Counted from the stretch's first letter, positions 17,794-26,987 are shown. The stretch: DNA of 64,000 bases from Shewanella psychrotolerans (GCF_019457595.1 NZ_CP080419.1:558001-622000); one strand, 5' to 3'. The notes: generated from the sequence alone by a model not told the origin. Translations and numbers: made by a program.

Positions 17794-19164
17794 ATGTTTA
17801 CTGATTTTAAGCCGTTTGCGATGGCGATATTCGCCATACTGCTACCTGTAACCAATTGTTTTGCTGGCGACGATGTTGCTAGCCCTGAGGTGATGAAGGC
17901 GAAATTCCCCAATCAATATGCGAGCTGGCTGGCAACCTCCAAGCAGCAGGAACGTAGTGACATGCTCGCCAATTACCCTGCCGCGATTATTTTATGGGCG
18001 GGCTCAGCTTATGCCAAAGAGTACCATAGTCCTCGAGGTCACCATTTTGCTGTCGCCGATGTCAGTCATACGCTACGAACTGGTGTAGCACCAGCCGAGG
18101 GGCAGAAAGGATTATCTGCAAGTTGCTGGACGTGTAAGTCGCCCGATGTGCCACGGTTAATCGATGAATTAGGCGTTGAAGGGTTTTCGGCAAAGAACTT
18201 TACCGATCTTGGCACAGAAATGAACAGCGTTGTTTATTGCACCGATTGTCATGTTAAAGGTTCAGCTAAGCTGGCTTTACCTCGTCCCCATGCTCAAGAT
18301 GCTATGAGTAAGGTGCATCTGCCATTCGAAAAGCAAGACAGTAATATGCAAGGTTCACAAGTGTGCGGTCAGTGTCATGTGACCTATTATTTTCAGCCTG
18401 AGCGTAGTAATAAGGTCAATATTCCGTGGATCTTTGGCAGTACAGCGGATTTGATCGAGAAGTATTACGATACTCGTCGTTTCTATGAATGGATCCATCC
18501 TATCTCTAAGACGCCAATCTTAAAGGCGCGTCATCCTGAGTTTGAACATTGGAGCCGTAGTGAGCATGCTAAAGTAGGTGTAAGCTGTATTAGCTGCCAT
18601 ATGCCTCAATCGTCTGATAGTAAGGGAAAAACATTTACTAACCATCAGGTAAGTAAGGCATTACCTAACTATGATACGGTTTGCCAAGACTGTCATACAG
18701 ACAAGCAAGCGTTATTGACCAAGCTGGAAACAGGGAAAGCACAGATTGACGCTAAAGCCCGAGAAGTTGAGCTGCTTTTGGTTAAAGCTCACTATGAAGC
18801 GGGTGCCGCCTGGGATGCAGGGGCGAGTTGGCCGATCATGAACGATGCCATTATGGCAATTCGTCATGCTCAGTGGCGTTGGGACTTTGCTATGTCATCA
18901 CACGGTTTATATGCTCATAATCCACAAGAGGGCAATGAACTACTCGATACCGCTATTGAGCAGGCAAGCTACGCACGAACAGCCTTGGCTGAAGTACTAA
19001 GCATGCTAGAGGTCAAGCAAGTTAGTTATCCAGATATATCAACTAAAGAGAGTGCTCAGAAAGCGGTTGGTATAGAATTAGACAAATTGACCGAAAAGAA
19101 GCAAGCGTTTATCAAAGATGAAATTGACAAACATTGGCCTGAGGTGAGTCAGCACGGTTATTAA
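17794..19164 (+). CDS. nrfA: Ammonia-forming pentaheme cytochrome c nitrite reductase
   Basis: 456 codons from the ATG at 17794, picked because a Sec signal peptide follows at once (cleavage near residue 24, CFAG) and AGGAGA lies upstream; the open frame continues 5' to 17719 without sense. Five heme sites: the catalytic CWTCK (111-115) with Lys as axial ligand, then CTDCH (149-153), CGQCH (191-195), CISCH (265-269) and CQDCH (297-301). It reduces nitrite to ammonium in the periplasm with six electrons, delivered in Shewanella by CymA. No nrfBCD genes adjoin, the usual Shewanella state. A terminator follows. Confidence 0.97.
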   Translation: MFTDFKPFAMAIFAILLPVTNCFAGDDVASPEVMKAKFPNQYASWLATSKQQERSDMLANYPAAIILWAGSAYAKEYHSPRGHHFAVADVSHTLRTGVAPAEGQKGLSASCWTCKSPDVPRLIDELGVEGFSAKNFTDLGTEMNSVVYCTDCHVKGSAKLALPRPHAQDAMSKVHLPFEKQDSNMQGSQVCGQCHVTYYFQPERSNKVNIPWIFGSTADLIEKYYDTRRFYEWIHPISKTPILKARHPEFEHWSRSEHAKVGVSCISCHMPQSSDSKGKTFTNHQVSKALPNYDTVCQDCHTDKQALLTKLETGKAQIDAKAREVELLLVKAHYEAGAAWDAGASWPIMNDAIMAIRHAQWRWDFAMSSHGLYAHNPQEGNELLDTAIEQASYARTALAEVLSMLEVKQVSYPDISTKESAQKAVGIELDKLTEKKQAFIKDEIDKHWPEVSQHGY

Positions 19165-19189
19165 GGCTATTGGGAGCATCATTAACGAC

Positions 19190-19219
19190 AATAACACCGG
19201 CCGCAAGGCTGGTGTTATT
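19190..19219 (+). terminator. Intrinsic terminator after nrfA
   Basis: AATAACACCgGCC gcaa GGCtGGTGTTATT: a 13-position stem with one mismatch, then GTTTTTA. It lies 25 bp after the stop. Confidence 0.9.
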
Positions 19220-19293
19220 GTTTTTACTCATGTGGACAATGGGGCCTAAAGGAGATTCAACAAGGCATGGTATTAGCCTTAGATTTGATTAGA

Positions 19294-20451
19294 TCAACTC
19301 TTTAAATCAGAAATGAGGTGCCATTGACGTCGTCCCATTTCTAATAGTACGCCAACGGCAAGTCCTGCCGCCGTGTTGATAAATAAACACATCGCTGCAG
19401 TGGACAGGATGACAAAAATACAAAAAGGCTTACCGTCGATAAAACGTTTCGACCATGCTAATTGCACTCCGGCAATAGCAAGTAAGCTGCCGAGTATCGC
19501 TAACGGTATAAGTGATAATAGACTAGCAATACCTTCTCCCCAAAATACGGCGATTAATACACAGCTTGAGCCAAATAACGTTGGCGCAATCCATGTGCGC
19601 GCGCCGAAGTGATGCTGCACCGCAAGTCCTCCTGCACCGTGACACATGGCCGTTGCCCCTAAGGGCGCAAGTAATAGATTTGCCCAGCCTGAGCTTGTAG
19701 CCAAACGCTTTGGACTGAAGCGTTCTTTATCCACAAAACTGTCTTGTGGGAACTTGTCTTTGGCCATCGCTGAGGTTGCGATGACGGCGTTAGTTAAGGT
19801 GAGTGCAAGTTGCGGTAGTACTAATAGCACTGCTGCCGAGCTCCACTCTTCTAACGCTGGCCAGCCAAGGTGCCACTCGCTGCTGGCCGATAGGTCAAAG
19901 CTAGGGGCGAGGCCGCTAGTGGATTGCCAAAGGATACCGAGTATCAATACCAGTGGCATCGCCAGGTAAGGCAAAGGTAGAAAGCGGCTAACAAATAGGG
20001 CACTGAAGGCGGTGAGGCCTATTAACCACATGTCGCTAATCATTTGACCGCCCATCCAGATCAGTTGTAACCCGATCGCAAGTTGTATACCTATGCTAAT
20101 GGCCGGAGAGAGCTGTTTGGCCATCCAGGTGATAGCGCCACTGTAGGCGAGGATAAGTAAAATTATTCCCATCATCATGCCGCTTGCCTGCAACATGCCG
20201 GGGGTTAATCCTTGGGCAATCACCAGTGCGGCAATCACCTTCATGGGTTGTACCGGAATGGGTCTGCGGTAGAAGTAGGCGGTAAAGAGCGCGAAGATGC
20301 CAAACCCCATGAAGATCCCTTGGGGAGAAAAATGGTTAATAGCGATAAGCCCGAGTACGAGGGGCAGGAAGGTGCCCAAGTCGGCAAAGGCGCCGCTGAA
20401 TTCTCCAGAATATTTGTTAAGGGTGTCGATGGGTGTTGTCTTACATCTCAT
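19294..20451 (-). CDS. MOT1-type molybdate/sulfate permease
   Basis: 385 codons with 10-12 hydrophobic helices. It has the MOT1 repeats: EFSGAFADLGTFLPLVLGLI near residue 16 and a second copy of the motif, APLGATAMCHGAGGLAVQHHFGARTW, near residue 260, plus RPIPVQPMKVIAA. MOT1 proteins belong to the SulP-related superfamily but lack STAS, as here. Known members import molybdate with high affinity. Placement beside respiratory genes suggests supply of Mo for molybdoenzymes coded elsewhere; NrfA itself needs none. It is convergent with nrfA. Confidence 0.85.
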   Translation of the reverse strand: MRCKTTPIDTLNKYSGEFSGAFADLGTFLPLVLGLIAINHFSPQGIFMGFGIFALFTAYFYRRPIPVQPMKVIAALVIAQGLTPGMLQASGMMMGIILLILAYSGAITWMAKQLSPAISIGIQLAIGLQLIWMGGQMISDMWLIGLTAFSALFVSRFLPLPYLAMPLVLILGILWQSTSGLAPSFDLSASSEWHLGWPALEEWSSAAVLLVLPQLALTLTNAVIATSAMAKDKFPQDSFVDKERFSPKRLATSSGWANLLLAPLGATAMCHGAGGLAVQHHFGARTWIAPTLFGSSCVLIAVFWGEGIASLLSLIPLAILGSLLAIAGVQLAWSKRFIDGKPFCIFVILSTAAMCLFINTAAGLAVGVLLEMGRRQWHLISDLKS

Positions 20452-20830
20452 AAAGCTTGCCGTGGGAAATCGTCAATGACGGTAATACAATTTTAATGCC
20501 ACATTTTTGTGAGTTTATTGGGCAAATAGGACGTCTGTGGGCCTGTTTGATCCCATCAATTGAGACAAGTTGTCACATTGGTGGCTCTAAGTGGGTCAAG
20601 AGGTCTAACATTGGCGATGACTAATGTTCGGGTCGTCCAAAGAGTTCGAACACTTTCTCTATAACTGCAATGGCTGCATAACAAAAAATGGCTGAGTAAC
20701 AAGGCTATCTGTATGGTAGGGGCTGTACCATATGAAATCATTGTTACTCATAACCATTGATTGCAATAGTGATGTTTTATTGGCGATAAAACTAGCTCCA
20801 TCGGTTGCAGATAGAGCTATCAATATGATG
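20452..20830. other. Intergenic region upstream of the MOT1 gene
   Basis: 379 bp. It contains an Fnr/Crp-like palindrome TTGATcccATCAA at 20547-20559 (spacer one base shorter than the Fnr consensus), about 95 bp upstream of the MOT1 start. A second palindrome GACAAgTTGTC lies at 20563-20573. Near 20793-20819 TAGCTC...GAGCTA followed on the minus strand by GTTTTAT may terminate the octaheme cytochrome operon. No gene seen. Confidence 0.45.
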
Positions 20831-22237
20831 CTATTTCGCGTGTTTAGGGCCTTGCTTATTCTTCATTGGATCGCCTTGGTAGCCAAGAGCATTCCAATCC
20901 AACCGAGTGCCCTTGTTGTGGCAGTCGTTACACTTAAGTGCTTGGTCTTTTGGCGAAACCATGTGGTTGATGCGCCACCACATCTCGGTTTCGGCAAAGC
21001 CATGTTCGCCGCTATATTTGATCCCTTTTTCTGCTAACGCTTGGTTAGCCTCCATACCTAACTTCGCGGCTTTATCCCAGTCGAAGTCTTTCCAGTAGCC
21101 ACCTTTGCCATAAACCTTCGCCGTGACAAAGATATTCTGTTTCTTGTCATAGATCTGCTTACCTCTATGAACCTTGAACGGATAGATTTTCGCTGTGGTA
21201 TCGGCTATATCGCCTAATGGGTAGGTTAGTTTAGTGACCTTTGTGGGATCCATCTTATCACCCGCCATGTAAGCGTCTGCTTTACCGTTATACCAAGCGT
21301 ATTCAGGTTGCACCATCTTCTTCCATACGAAACTACCTTTCTTCTTCATGAAGGTATGCTTGCCGTATTCATCGACTGTTTCTGGTTGATCGCTGCCTGC
21401 AGTAGACCAGTCCCAGTACATCTTAGTGGGTTCATTGCGGGCAAAGAATGGGATGTGACAGGTTTGACAAGCGACACTAGCCGTATGGGTATTAAGGCGT
21501 TTGTTGCTATGAGGTGCGCTATCGTGACAGCTTTCACAGCCGATATCGTTAGTGCCGCCAGGCGAGACACCCATGGCATTACCTGTGATTTGGTGCTGCG
21601 CGGTAGTATGACAAGTTTGGCATTGGAAATCGTTGCCATCACTGTCCATATGCACATCTGTTGCCTTGTCGGGGTAGGCCATCGAAGAGTCTAAGTCACC
21701 ATGTTTAACTGCATCTCCGCCACCGCCGTAGAAGTGACAGGTTCCGCAGTTATCGCGAACAGGGCTCCCTACATTTTGTGCGACGCGTTCAAGATTGACC
21801 TTAGAAGCCGCTTCACCAGCGCCTGCGGGGTCTTTTACATAAGTCCCTGTGGTGTCATGACATACCAAGCAATCGACTTTTGTCATGTCGGTAAAATCGA
21901 AGCTGTTATCTTTCCAGCCGTAGCCAGCATGACAACTGGTACATCTTGGTTCGTTGCCTGAGATCGAGGTACAGAAGTTATTGATGGCGTTTTTCTTACC
22001 ACGTTTAACGGTGCGACCAGGCAGTTCCTGTTCTAACTCCCATGTCCAGTGCGAAGACTTCATAAACTCTTTTGCGTGATCCTCATGGCACTCGATACAT
22101 TGTTCGGTGACTTGGGATCCTTGAGTAAATGGTCCTTGAATGGCTTCTTTATGTGGATTTTCAGCCGCAGCGTTAAAGGTGGTGAGTTCCATTACGCCTG
22201 CGGTGATAATCGAAGCTAAATAAAGCGTATGTTTCAT
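20831..22237 (-). CDS. Octaheme tetrathionate reductase family cytochrome c (OTR)
   Basis: 468 codons from the ATG at 22237, where AGGGATG precedes and a Sec signal peptide follows (AFNAAA, cleavage near 25); the frame is open a further 20 codons upstream. Eight CxxCH sites: 47-51, 99-103, 123-127, 164-168, 206-210, 234-238, 257-261 and 436-440. This matches the OTR family described from Shewanella, a periplasmic enzyme shown in vitro to reduce tetrathionate and also nitrite and hydroxylamine, with a Lys-ligated active heme. It is the last gene of an operon with the DUF3373 porin and a monoheme cytochrome. The physiological substrate is unsettled. Confidence 0.93.
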   Translation of the reverse strand: MKHTLYLASIITAGVMELTTFNAAAENPHKEAIQGPFTQGSQVTEQCIECHEDHAKEFMKSSHWTWELEQELPGRTVKRGKKNAINNFCTSISGNEPRCTSCHAGYGWKDNSFDFTDMTKVDCLVCHDTTGTYVKDPAGAGEAASKVNLERVAQNVGSPVRDNCGTCHFYGGGGDAVKHGDLDSSMAYPDKATDVHMDSDGNDFQCQTCHTTAQHQITGNAMGVSPGGTNDIGCESCHDSAPHSNKRLNTHTASVACQTCHIPFFARNEPTKMYWDWSTAGSDQPETVDEYGKHTFMKKKGSFVWKKMVQPEYAWYNGKADAYMAGDKMDPTKVTKLTYPLGDIADTTAKIYPFKVHRGKQIYDKKQNIFVTAKVYGKGGYWKDFDWDKAAKLGMEANQALAEKGIKYSGEHGFAETEMWWRINHMVSPKDQALKCNDCHNKGTRLDWNALGYQGDPMKNKQGPKHAK

Positions 22238-22283
22238 CGAATCATCCCTACCCTCCGACCTAAAGCCGGAGGGAGTAAAAGGT

Positions 22284-23996
22284 TTAGAAATTGACAACTA
22301 ATGAGGCGTTAACGTCATATGCTGTGTCGACTGCTGGTAGCATTGAGAATGCAGTACCAGCGATCACATCATCAATTTTCTGTGGCGCGCCAACAGGGGT
22401 GCCACTCCCTGTGTATTCATAGTCGTAATAGAGACCAGCAAGCTTGATGAACATGCGTGGATTGATATCGAACATGTAGTAGGCTTCAGCAACGTGACCT
22501 CGGGTGGCTAACTTGCTACCAATAGGATCATCCTGGGCTTGAGTGAATGGAGTCCAGTATTTAGAGCCATAGTTATATTCGAGACCAAATTTACCGTAAG
22601 GAACAGTAAGTTGAATACCGACGTAGACGCCGTAGCCATCTTTAGCATCATCTGAGTCCGCAGCGCTTGGCATCATAATGATTTCGCTACCATCGGCATT
22701 AAGCTGTGCTTCAAATACGGCATCGCTTAACATGCCACCGAACATACCAGCATTGCCGTTACCTTCGGCGCGAGTCCAACCTAGAGAGGCAAATACTTTC
22801 ATGTCCTCATCGCTTTCATAGGCATACCCGATACCACCTAAGTACATGTCACCGATGACACCGCTGGGTTGCACTCGGGTTTCGAAGTTGAAGTTAGAAA
22901 ACTTCTGCATATCTTGGTACATGGTTGGTGCAAAAATGCCCGCTAACTGAGTGGGGAAGGCCATGGTGCCTTTAAAACCGTCGTTAATATCTTTGGCGCC
23001 AAACAGGGTAAATTGCAGGAAGTGGTTACCGTCGTTGATGGCATCGATATTGAAGCCGCCAAGATGAGTATCTTTGGTGACTATATCGCCAAACATCTCG
23101 CCGTTCCCCCACTGTGATTCGAAACCTTGACCGTAGCAAAAGCGTACTATCTGGCCATCGATACCGGTAATTTCACTGAGGTTATAGCCTAAGGTCAAAC
23201 CATCAAAGTTAAAGTTAACTAAGTGGCCTGACGGTGTGCCACCACGTTTTTCATTTTCACGGTAGTGAGATGGAGGACCGTAGGTCGAAGGTCTGCGGCC
23301 TATCGATAGGAAAGTATTCGAGCCGCCGATATCTTTCCAATTGAAATAAGCGCGCTCCACTCTGAGCCAGTCACCGCTGGTGTTACCGCTGCTGGTGCCA
23401 TCCATAGTGAATGAGCGCCATGAATCGAATACTTGGGTGCCTGTTGAGTCGCCCCAGTTTTTATACATGCTTAGGCGACCAGCGAAGCTAACATTATCCC
23501 AGACCTTGGCTTTTAGATTCAGGCGTAAACGGGTGGTGTAGAAAATATCGTTGTTAATATCTTGGGTGGTCTTTGGTGCGAGCACATAAGGCATAACACC
23601 TTGTAGCAGGCCGTTTTGGAAAGCCATTGCAAGATCTGGGTTGGCGCTGAGCATCTGTCCTAGTGGTGAGCTAGGGTCATTAGGCATACCAAAGGCACCA
23701 GACATGGCTTTTTGACCAAAATCATTAAAGTCTACCTTGATAGCAGGATTCCAGGTGACATTTTGGTAATGCAATGAATGGGCCTTGGTACGAAAATCTC
23801 CAGTGATTTCAATTCTATCTAACGAAGTATGACGCTCATTTTTATCCACACGGCTGTTAATATCGTCAATTTCTCGTGCTAGTTCTGCTAGCTGCTGTTT
23901 TAGGTCTGCGAGCTTTTGTTGTTCTTGGTCAGCACTGTAGGCGCTGCCTGAAAAAGCTAATGCATTGGCTATTAATATTGATAGTAGAGTACGCAT
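22284..23996 (-). CDS. DUF3373 family outer-membrane porin-like protein
   Basis: 570 codons from the ATG at 23996 (GGGAGAG upstream); an open extension to 24053 overlaps the upstream gene. It has a signal peptide (cleavage near ALAFSGSAYSA), a short coiled coil at about 24-50 (QQKLADLKQQLAELAREIDD), and then a long Gly/Tyr/Asp-rich region of alternating strands ending in a terminal Phe (ASLVVNF), typical of an outer-membrane beta-barrel. DUF3373 genes accompany OTR cytochromes in Shewanella. A role in letting substrate reach the periplasm, or in electron conduit assembly, is an inference. 46 bp separate it from the OTR start. Confidence 0.88.
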   Translation of the reverse strand: MRTLLSILIANALAFSGSAYSADQEQQKLADLKQQLAELAREIDDINSRVDKNERHTSLDRIEITGDFRTKAHSLHYQNVTWNPAIKVDFNDFGQKAMSGAFGMPNDPSSPLGQMLSANPDLAMAFQNGLLQGVMPYVLAPKTTQDINNDIFYTTRLRLNLKAKVWDNVSFAGRLSMYKNWGDSTGTQVFDSWRSFTMDGTSSGNTSGDWLRVERAYFNWKDIGGSNTFLSIGRRPSTYGPPSHYRENEKRGGTPSGHLVNFNFDGLTLGYNLSEITGIDGQIVRFCYGQGFESQWGNGEMFGDIVTKDTHLGGFNIDAINDGNHFLQFTLFGAKDINDGFKGTMAFPTQLAGIFAPTMYQDMQKFSNFNFETRVQPSGVIGDMYLGGIGYAYESDEDMKVFASLGWTRAEGNGNAGMFGGMLSDAVFEAQLNADGSEIIMMPSAADSDDAKDGYGVYVGIQLTVPYGKFGLEYNYGSKYWTPFTQAQDDPIGSKLATRGHVAEAYYMFDINPRMFIKLAGLYYDYEYTGSGTPVGAPQKIDDVIAGTAFSMLPAVDTAYDVNASLVVNF

Positions 23997-24043
23997 GTGA
24001 TCTCTCCCGTTGCGTAAAGATGCAGTAAGTTGGCCGCTTTTTT

Positions 24044-24373
24044 TTAACCGCAAGTTTGAGGCTGATCAGAGTCCGCCGCATGGTCATAAAGGAACTGTTG
24101 AATATCTAAACGGTCCTTTTCTGAAAGGTTTTCAAATACGTCCGGTTTTACTTTGTGCATATCACGTTGGAAGAAGCGGTCCCACTGACTCATCGTTTTA
24201 CTCATCGGGGTTAATTCACCTGCAGCATCACCTTTGCTATGGCAGGCTTTACACTCTTTTTTGTAGAGATGTTTGCCCTTTTTAGGGTTACCGCCATCTA
24301 CGGCGTAGGCTTGTCCGCCGATTGACAGGGTTAACATTAAGCAAGTCGCAATTTTTACTAGGTTCTTCATCAT
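24044..24373 (-). CDS. Small monoheme cytochrome c
   Basis: 109 codons starting at the first of two ATGs, with AAGGAAA 4 nt upstream. Signal peptide with cleavage near GGQAYA (about 24). One heme site CKACH at 41-45 and a likely distal Met in TPMSKTM (57 or 61). The rest is a compact class I cytochrome fold ending in DSDQPQTCG. It is periplasmic, leads the operon with the DUF3373 porin and OTR, and probably hands electrons to OTR. An Fnr-like site lies about 96 bp upstream. Confidence 0.9.
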   Translation of the reverse strand: MMKNLVKIATCLMLTLSIGGQAYAVDGGNPKKGKHLYKKECKACHSKGDAAGELTPMSKTMSQWDRFFQRDMHKVKPDVFENLSEKDRLDIQQFLYDHAADSDQPQTCG

Positions 24374-24468
24374 CTATTTCCTTAATCACTACTGCGAGTG
24401 ATTTATTGACATGAAACAAAATGTTTGCTTCTTGTTTTAAAATTTAGCAAAAGAGATTGGATGTTAAT

Positions 24469-24482
24469 TTGATGTTGATCAC
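24469..24482. promoter_or_regulatory. Fnr (EtrA)-like binding site
   Basis: TTGATgttgATCAC matches the Fnr consensus TTGATnnnnATCAA at 9 of 10 fixed positions. It lies 96 bp upstream of the monoheme cytochrome start, in the right place for anaerobic activation of the operon. In Shewanella the Fnr homologue EtrA and Crp control anaerobic respiration genes. Confidence 0.6.
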
Positions 24483-24784
24483 TTTAATTAAAATAATCTA
24501 ATTGATAAAAATATCATCAATAAAAATCTAATGATTGTTATTTAACTTATTGTTATTTAATGATTTAGTTTTATGGTTTTATGCGGTTTGAAATTTGCGT
24601 GGCCAGTTTTTTGATGATTTATGTCACATATCATTATTTTAACGATGTCTAAATAAGCTTGGTTAACAGGTGGTTTTGAGTTTTGAAGGAGACTGTTAAG
24701 TTATGTTGTTGCGAAAATGTGGGTGGGTGAAATTGCTTTGAATACTCGTTTTATTTGGGGTGACAATATCATAGACAGTGCTAC

Positions 24785-24849
24785 AGCAATTAGGGTAAAG
24801 ATGTGATCGCTCAGCGACCATTTAGCACGAAAGGTTAGGGCTGATGAGG
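24785..24849. repeat. Truncated copy of the 34.6-kb MITE left end
   Basis: 24796-24849 matches 34620-34673 with only two differences in 54 bases; the flanking 11 bases match more weakly (AGCAATTAGGG against CCAATTAGTAT). Similarity fades after the GATGAGG at 24843-24849, so the right part of the element is missing or diverged. It lies about 110 bp upstream of the TraF-like start. Confidence 0.8.
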
Positions 24850-24962
24850 TTCAATATATTAATTATGTTGTAGGGCATAAATCGTCCACAATATGCTGAT
24901 GATGAACTATCTTTAAAATCGAGCGGCAGGAGAATCAAAATAAAAAAATTAGGGTGAATGGA

Positions 24963-26159
24963 ATGAAGTTCCTTAATACGGTATTTACCATGGTGTTGGG
25001 AGGTTTGTCTGTATCGGCATTCGCTGGTCAACAATATTATGAAGCACGCAGTGATGCGATGGGAGGTGCCAGTGTTGCTTCTTCTCATCGTGAGGGGGCC
25101 GCCTTTATCAATCCAGCATTATTAGCTGTGCATGCGCCAAAATATTCTGGCGGATTGGTGATGCTACCTGCGTTGGGAGCCGATGCCGCCAATGTAGATA
25201 ACCTAAGCGATCAATTTGATGCGCTTCAGCTGTCCTATGATGGATTAGAAAGCGCTATTGATGCAGCCGATGCGGCAGGAGTTGAGAGTTATAAAATGGC
25301 GCTAATCGGTGATTTACAATCTTTAGAAGATGAAAGTGCTTATGTTAGCGCAGGGCTCGGTTTCTCTGTGGTATTGCCCACTAAGCGCATGCCAATGGCA
25401 GTATTCTATAAAACGTATATTGATGCGGTGAGTGTCGCTGCGATAGAGCAAAGTGATTTAGATTTGTTGGAAAATATCGATCCCAATAGTCCTCCCGCCT
25501 TGACTGATCTGGATTCCCAGGGGGCCGTTATCGCTGGTGCAGTTTCAGATTTAGGGGTTGCACTTAGCTTTCCTCTATCCATAGTTAACATGCCGATAGC
25601 TGTCGGAATATCGCCTAAGTTACAACGTATTGATACATACAATTATGTCATTAGTGCTAATGATTTCGATGCGGGTGATTTCGATGATAAAAAATATCGT
25701 AACAAGGAGACCGCGATTAACTTAGATGTCGGTGTCGCAATGCAGCCCTTAGAAGGAATGGTTGTTGGTTTGTCTGGTCGTAATTTGATCAGCCAGAAAG
25801 TGGATACTGTCGAGTCACTGGGGCGTCAATTTACTTATCGAGTTGAGGCGCTTTATACCGCAGGGGTTTCTTATGGGTGGAATAGATTTAGCGTAACGAC
25901 AGATATAGATCTCAATAAAAATAAGCGCTTTGATGAGATCGATAGCACCCAGTACTGGCGTGTTGGCGGTGAAATAAAAGCAACCGATTGGTTTGCCTTA
26001 CGTTTAGGATATCGTCATGACCTTGAGGATTCGACCGCTGACATCTATTCCATTGGCACGGGATTTACCGTTGGCCGTTCATTCAATTTCGACTTAACCG
26101 GCATGATGGGTAGCGATGATGTTATTGGCGGTGTGCTTCAAACGTCTTATCATTTTTAA
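24963..26159 (+). CDS. TraF-like (TraF_2) outer-membrane beta-barrel protein
   Basis: 398 codons from the ATG at 24963, with AGGGTG 6 nt before it (a GTG at 24954 is in frame). Signal peptide with cleavage near SVSAFA. Then QYYEARSDAMGGASVASSH and GAAFINPALLA, the N-terminal plug motif shared by FadL/OmpP1-type barrels and the so-called conjugal transfer TraF family (PF13729). Alternating strands run to a C-terminal aromatic (LQTSYHF). No conjugation genes are nearby, so the TraF name is only a family label; an outer-membrane channel of unknown substrate is the safer reading. Confidence 0.82.
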   Translation: MKFLNTVFTMVLGGLSVSAFAGQQYYEARSDAMGGASVASSHREGAAFINPALLAVHAPKYSGGLVMLPALGADAANVDNLSDQFDALQLSYDGLESAIDAADAAGVESYKMALIGDLQSLEDESAYVSAGLGFSVVLPTKRMPMAVFYKTYIDAVSVAAIEQSDLDLLENIDPNSPPALTDLDSQGAVIAGAVSDLGVALSFPLSIVNMPIAVGISPKLQRIDTYNYVISANDFDAGDFDDKKYRNKETAINLDVGVAMQPLEGMVVGLSGRNLISQKVDTVESLGRQFTYRVEALYTAGVSYGWNRFSVTTDIDLNKNKRFDEIDSTQYWRVGGEIKATDWFALRLGYRHDLEDSTADIYSIGTGFTVGRSFNFDLTGMMGSDDVIGGVLQTSYHF

Positions 26160-26179
26160 GTTTGATAATTAAAAACGAT

Positions 26180-26211
26180 AAAAGCTGAGGCAAGTGATTG
26201 TCTCAGCTTTT
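26180..26211 (+). terminator. Intrinsic terminator after the TraF-like gene
   Basis: AAAAGCTGAG ... CTCAGCTTTT, a perfect 10-bp stem, 12-nt loop, then TTGATATT. It sits between convergent genes and may serve both. Confidence 0.88.
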
Positions 26212-26243
26212 TTGATATTAGTTTGACGATAACATATTATAAA

Positions 26244-26987
26244 TTAATTGCTTATCTCCAAAATGGACTTAGTTGCTAAGATGATTGCGCTGAGACTACA
26301 AAGACAGAGTGTCATGATCCGTGTTTTATGTTTATCTACTCGCCCAATGAGTCGATTCGCCAGCAAATACCCTAAGATAACCGATGGTAATAGCAGTAAC
26401 GAAATATAAAAGTGGTGTAATGTCAGCAGGCCACTGAAGCCTAAAATGATGAGCGCTATAGTTGAGCTGAAAATAAAAAATGCCGACAGTGCTGCTCGGA
26501 ACTGTTTGGCGTCTTTTCCTGACAGTAAGATCGCTAATGGTGGCCCGCCAATGGCGGCAATATTACCAAAAATACCAGACAATATACCTGCTGCAAATAA
26601 GCTAGTTCGCGTGATAGGAAGAGATAATTTAAGTAAACTTAGCAATACTGCCAGTGCCACAATAATTGCTATGGCTAAACCTAATATGGGTTGTGGTGCC
26701 CATAGCAATAGCGAAGCACCTAATATACCCCCTGGAATTCGTCCAATTAGCGCATATTGCAGACCGTTAAACTCAAGTGAGCCTCGTTCTCTAAAAAGTG
26801 TTAACAGTGAGATGGAAAATCCCATCAAAATTACTGGAGCAGGAACCAGACTAGGATCGACAAGGTAAAGCAGTGGCGAGGCGACAACGGCTAAGCCAAA
26901 ACCGATAAGACTTTGAGTTAACGCACCTATGAATATAATCAATGAGGCGAGCACTAAGATCGTAGGATCGATGAACAAGTCAGCCAC
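26244..26987 (-). CDS. TauE/SafE family permease
   Basis: 247 codons with 7-8 hydrophobic helices. Two related halves carry the family motifs GFGLAVVASPLLYLV near residue 29 and GGPPLAILLSG near residue 145. Members export or import sulfite, sulfoacetate and related anions; the substrate here is unknown. The gene is downstream of metJ on the same strand, but a strong terminator lies between them, so co-transcription is unlikely. Confidence 0.87.
   Translation of the reverse strand: MADLFIDPTILVLASLIIFIGALTQSLIGFGLAVVASPLLYLVDPSLVPAPVILMGFSISLLTLFRERGSLEFNGLQYALIGRIPGGILGASLLLWAPQPILGLAIAIIVALAVLLSLLKLSLPITRTSLFAAGILSGIFGNIAAIGGPPLAILLSGKDAKQFRAALSAFFIFSSTIALIILGFSGLLTLHHFYISLLLLPSVILGYLLANRLIGRVDKHKTRIMTLCLCSLSAIILATKSILEISN

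Larger units (their letters stand above)
24374..24962. other. AT-rich divergent intergenic region
   Basis: 589 bp between the cytochrome operon and the TraF-like gene. It is very AT-rich at 24460-24600. It holds an Fnr-like site (24469-24482), a weaker Crp-like site GATGA tttatg TCACA (24613-24628), and the end of a mobile repeat (24785-24849). No gene seen. Confidence 0.55.

Noticed and set aside
24963..26159. Evidence of a conjugative plasmid from the TraF label
   Set aside because: The family is a chromosomal outer-membrane barrel in Shewanella and Vibrio; no other transfer genes are present.
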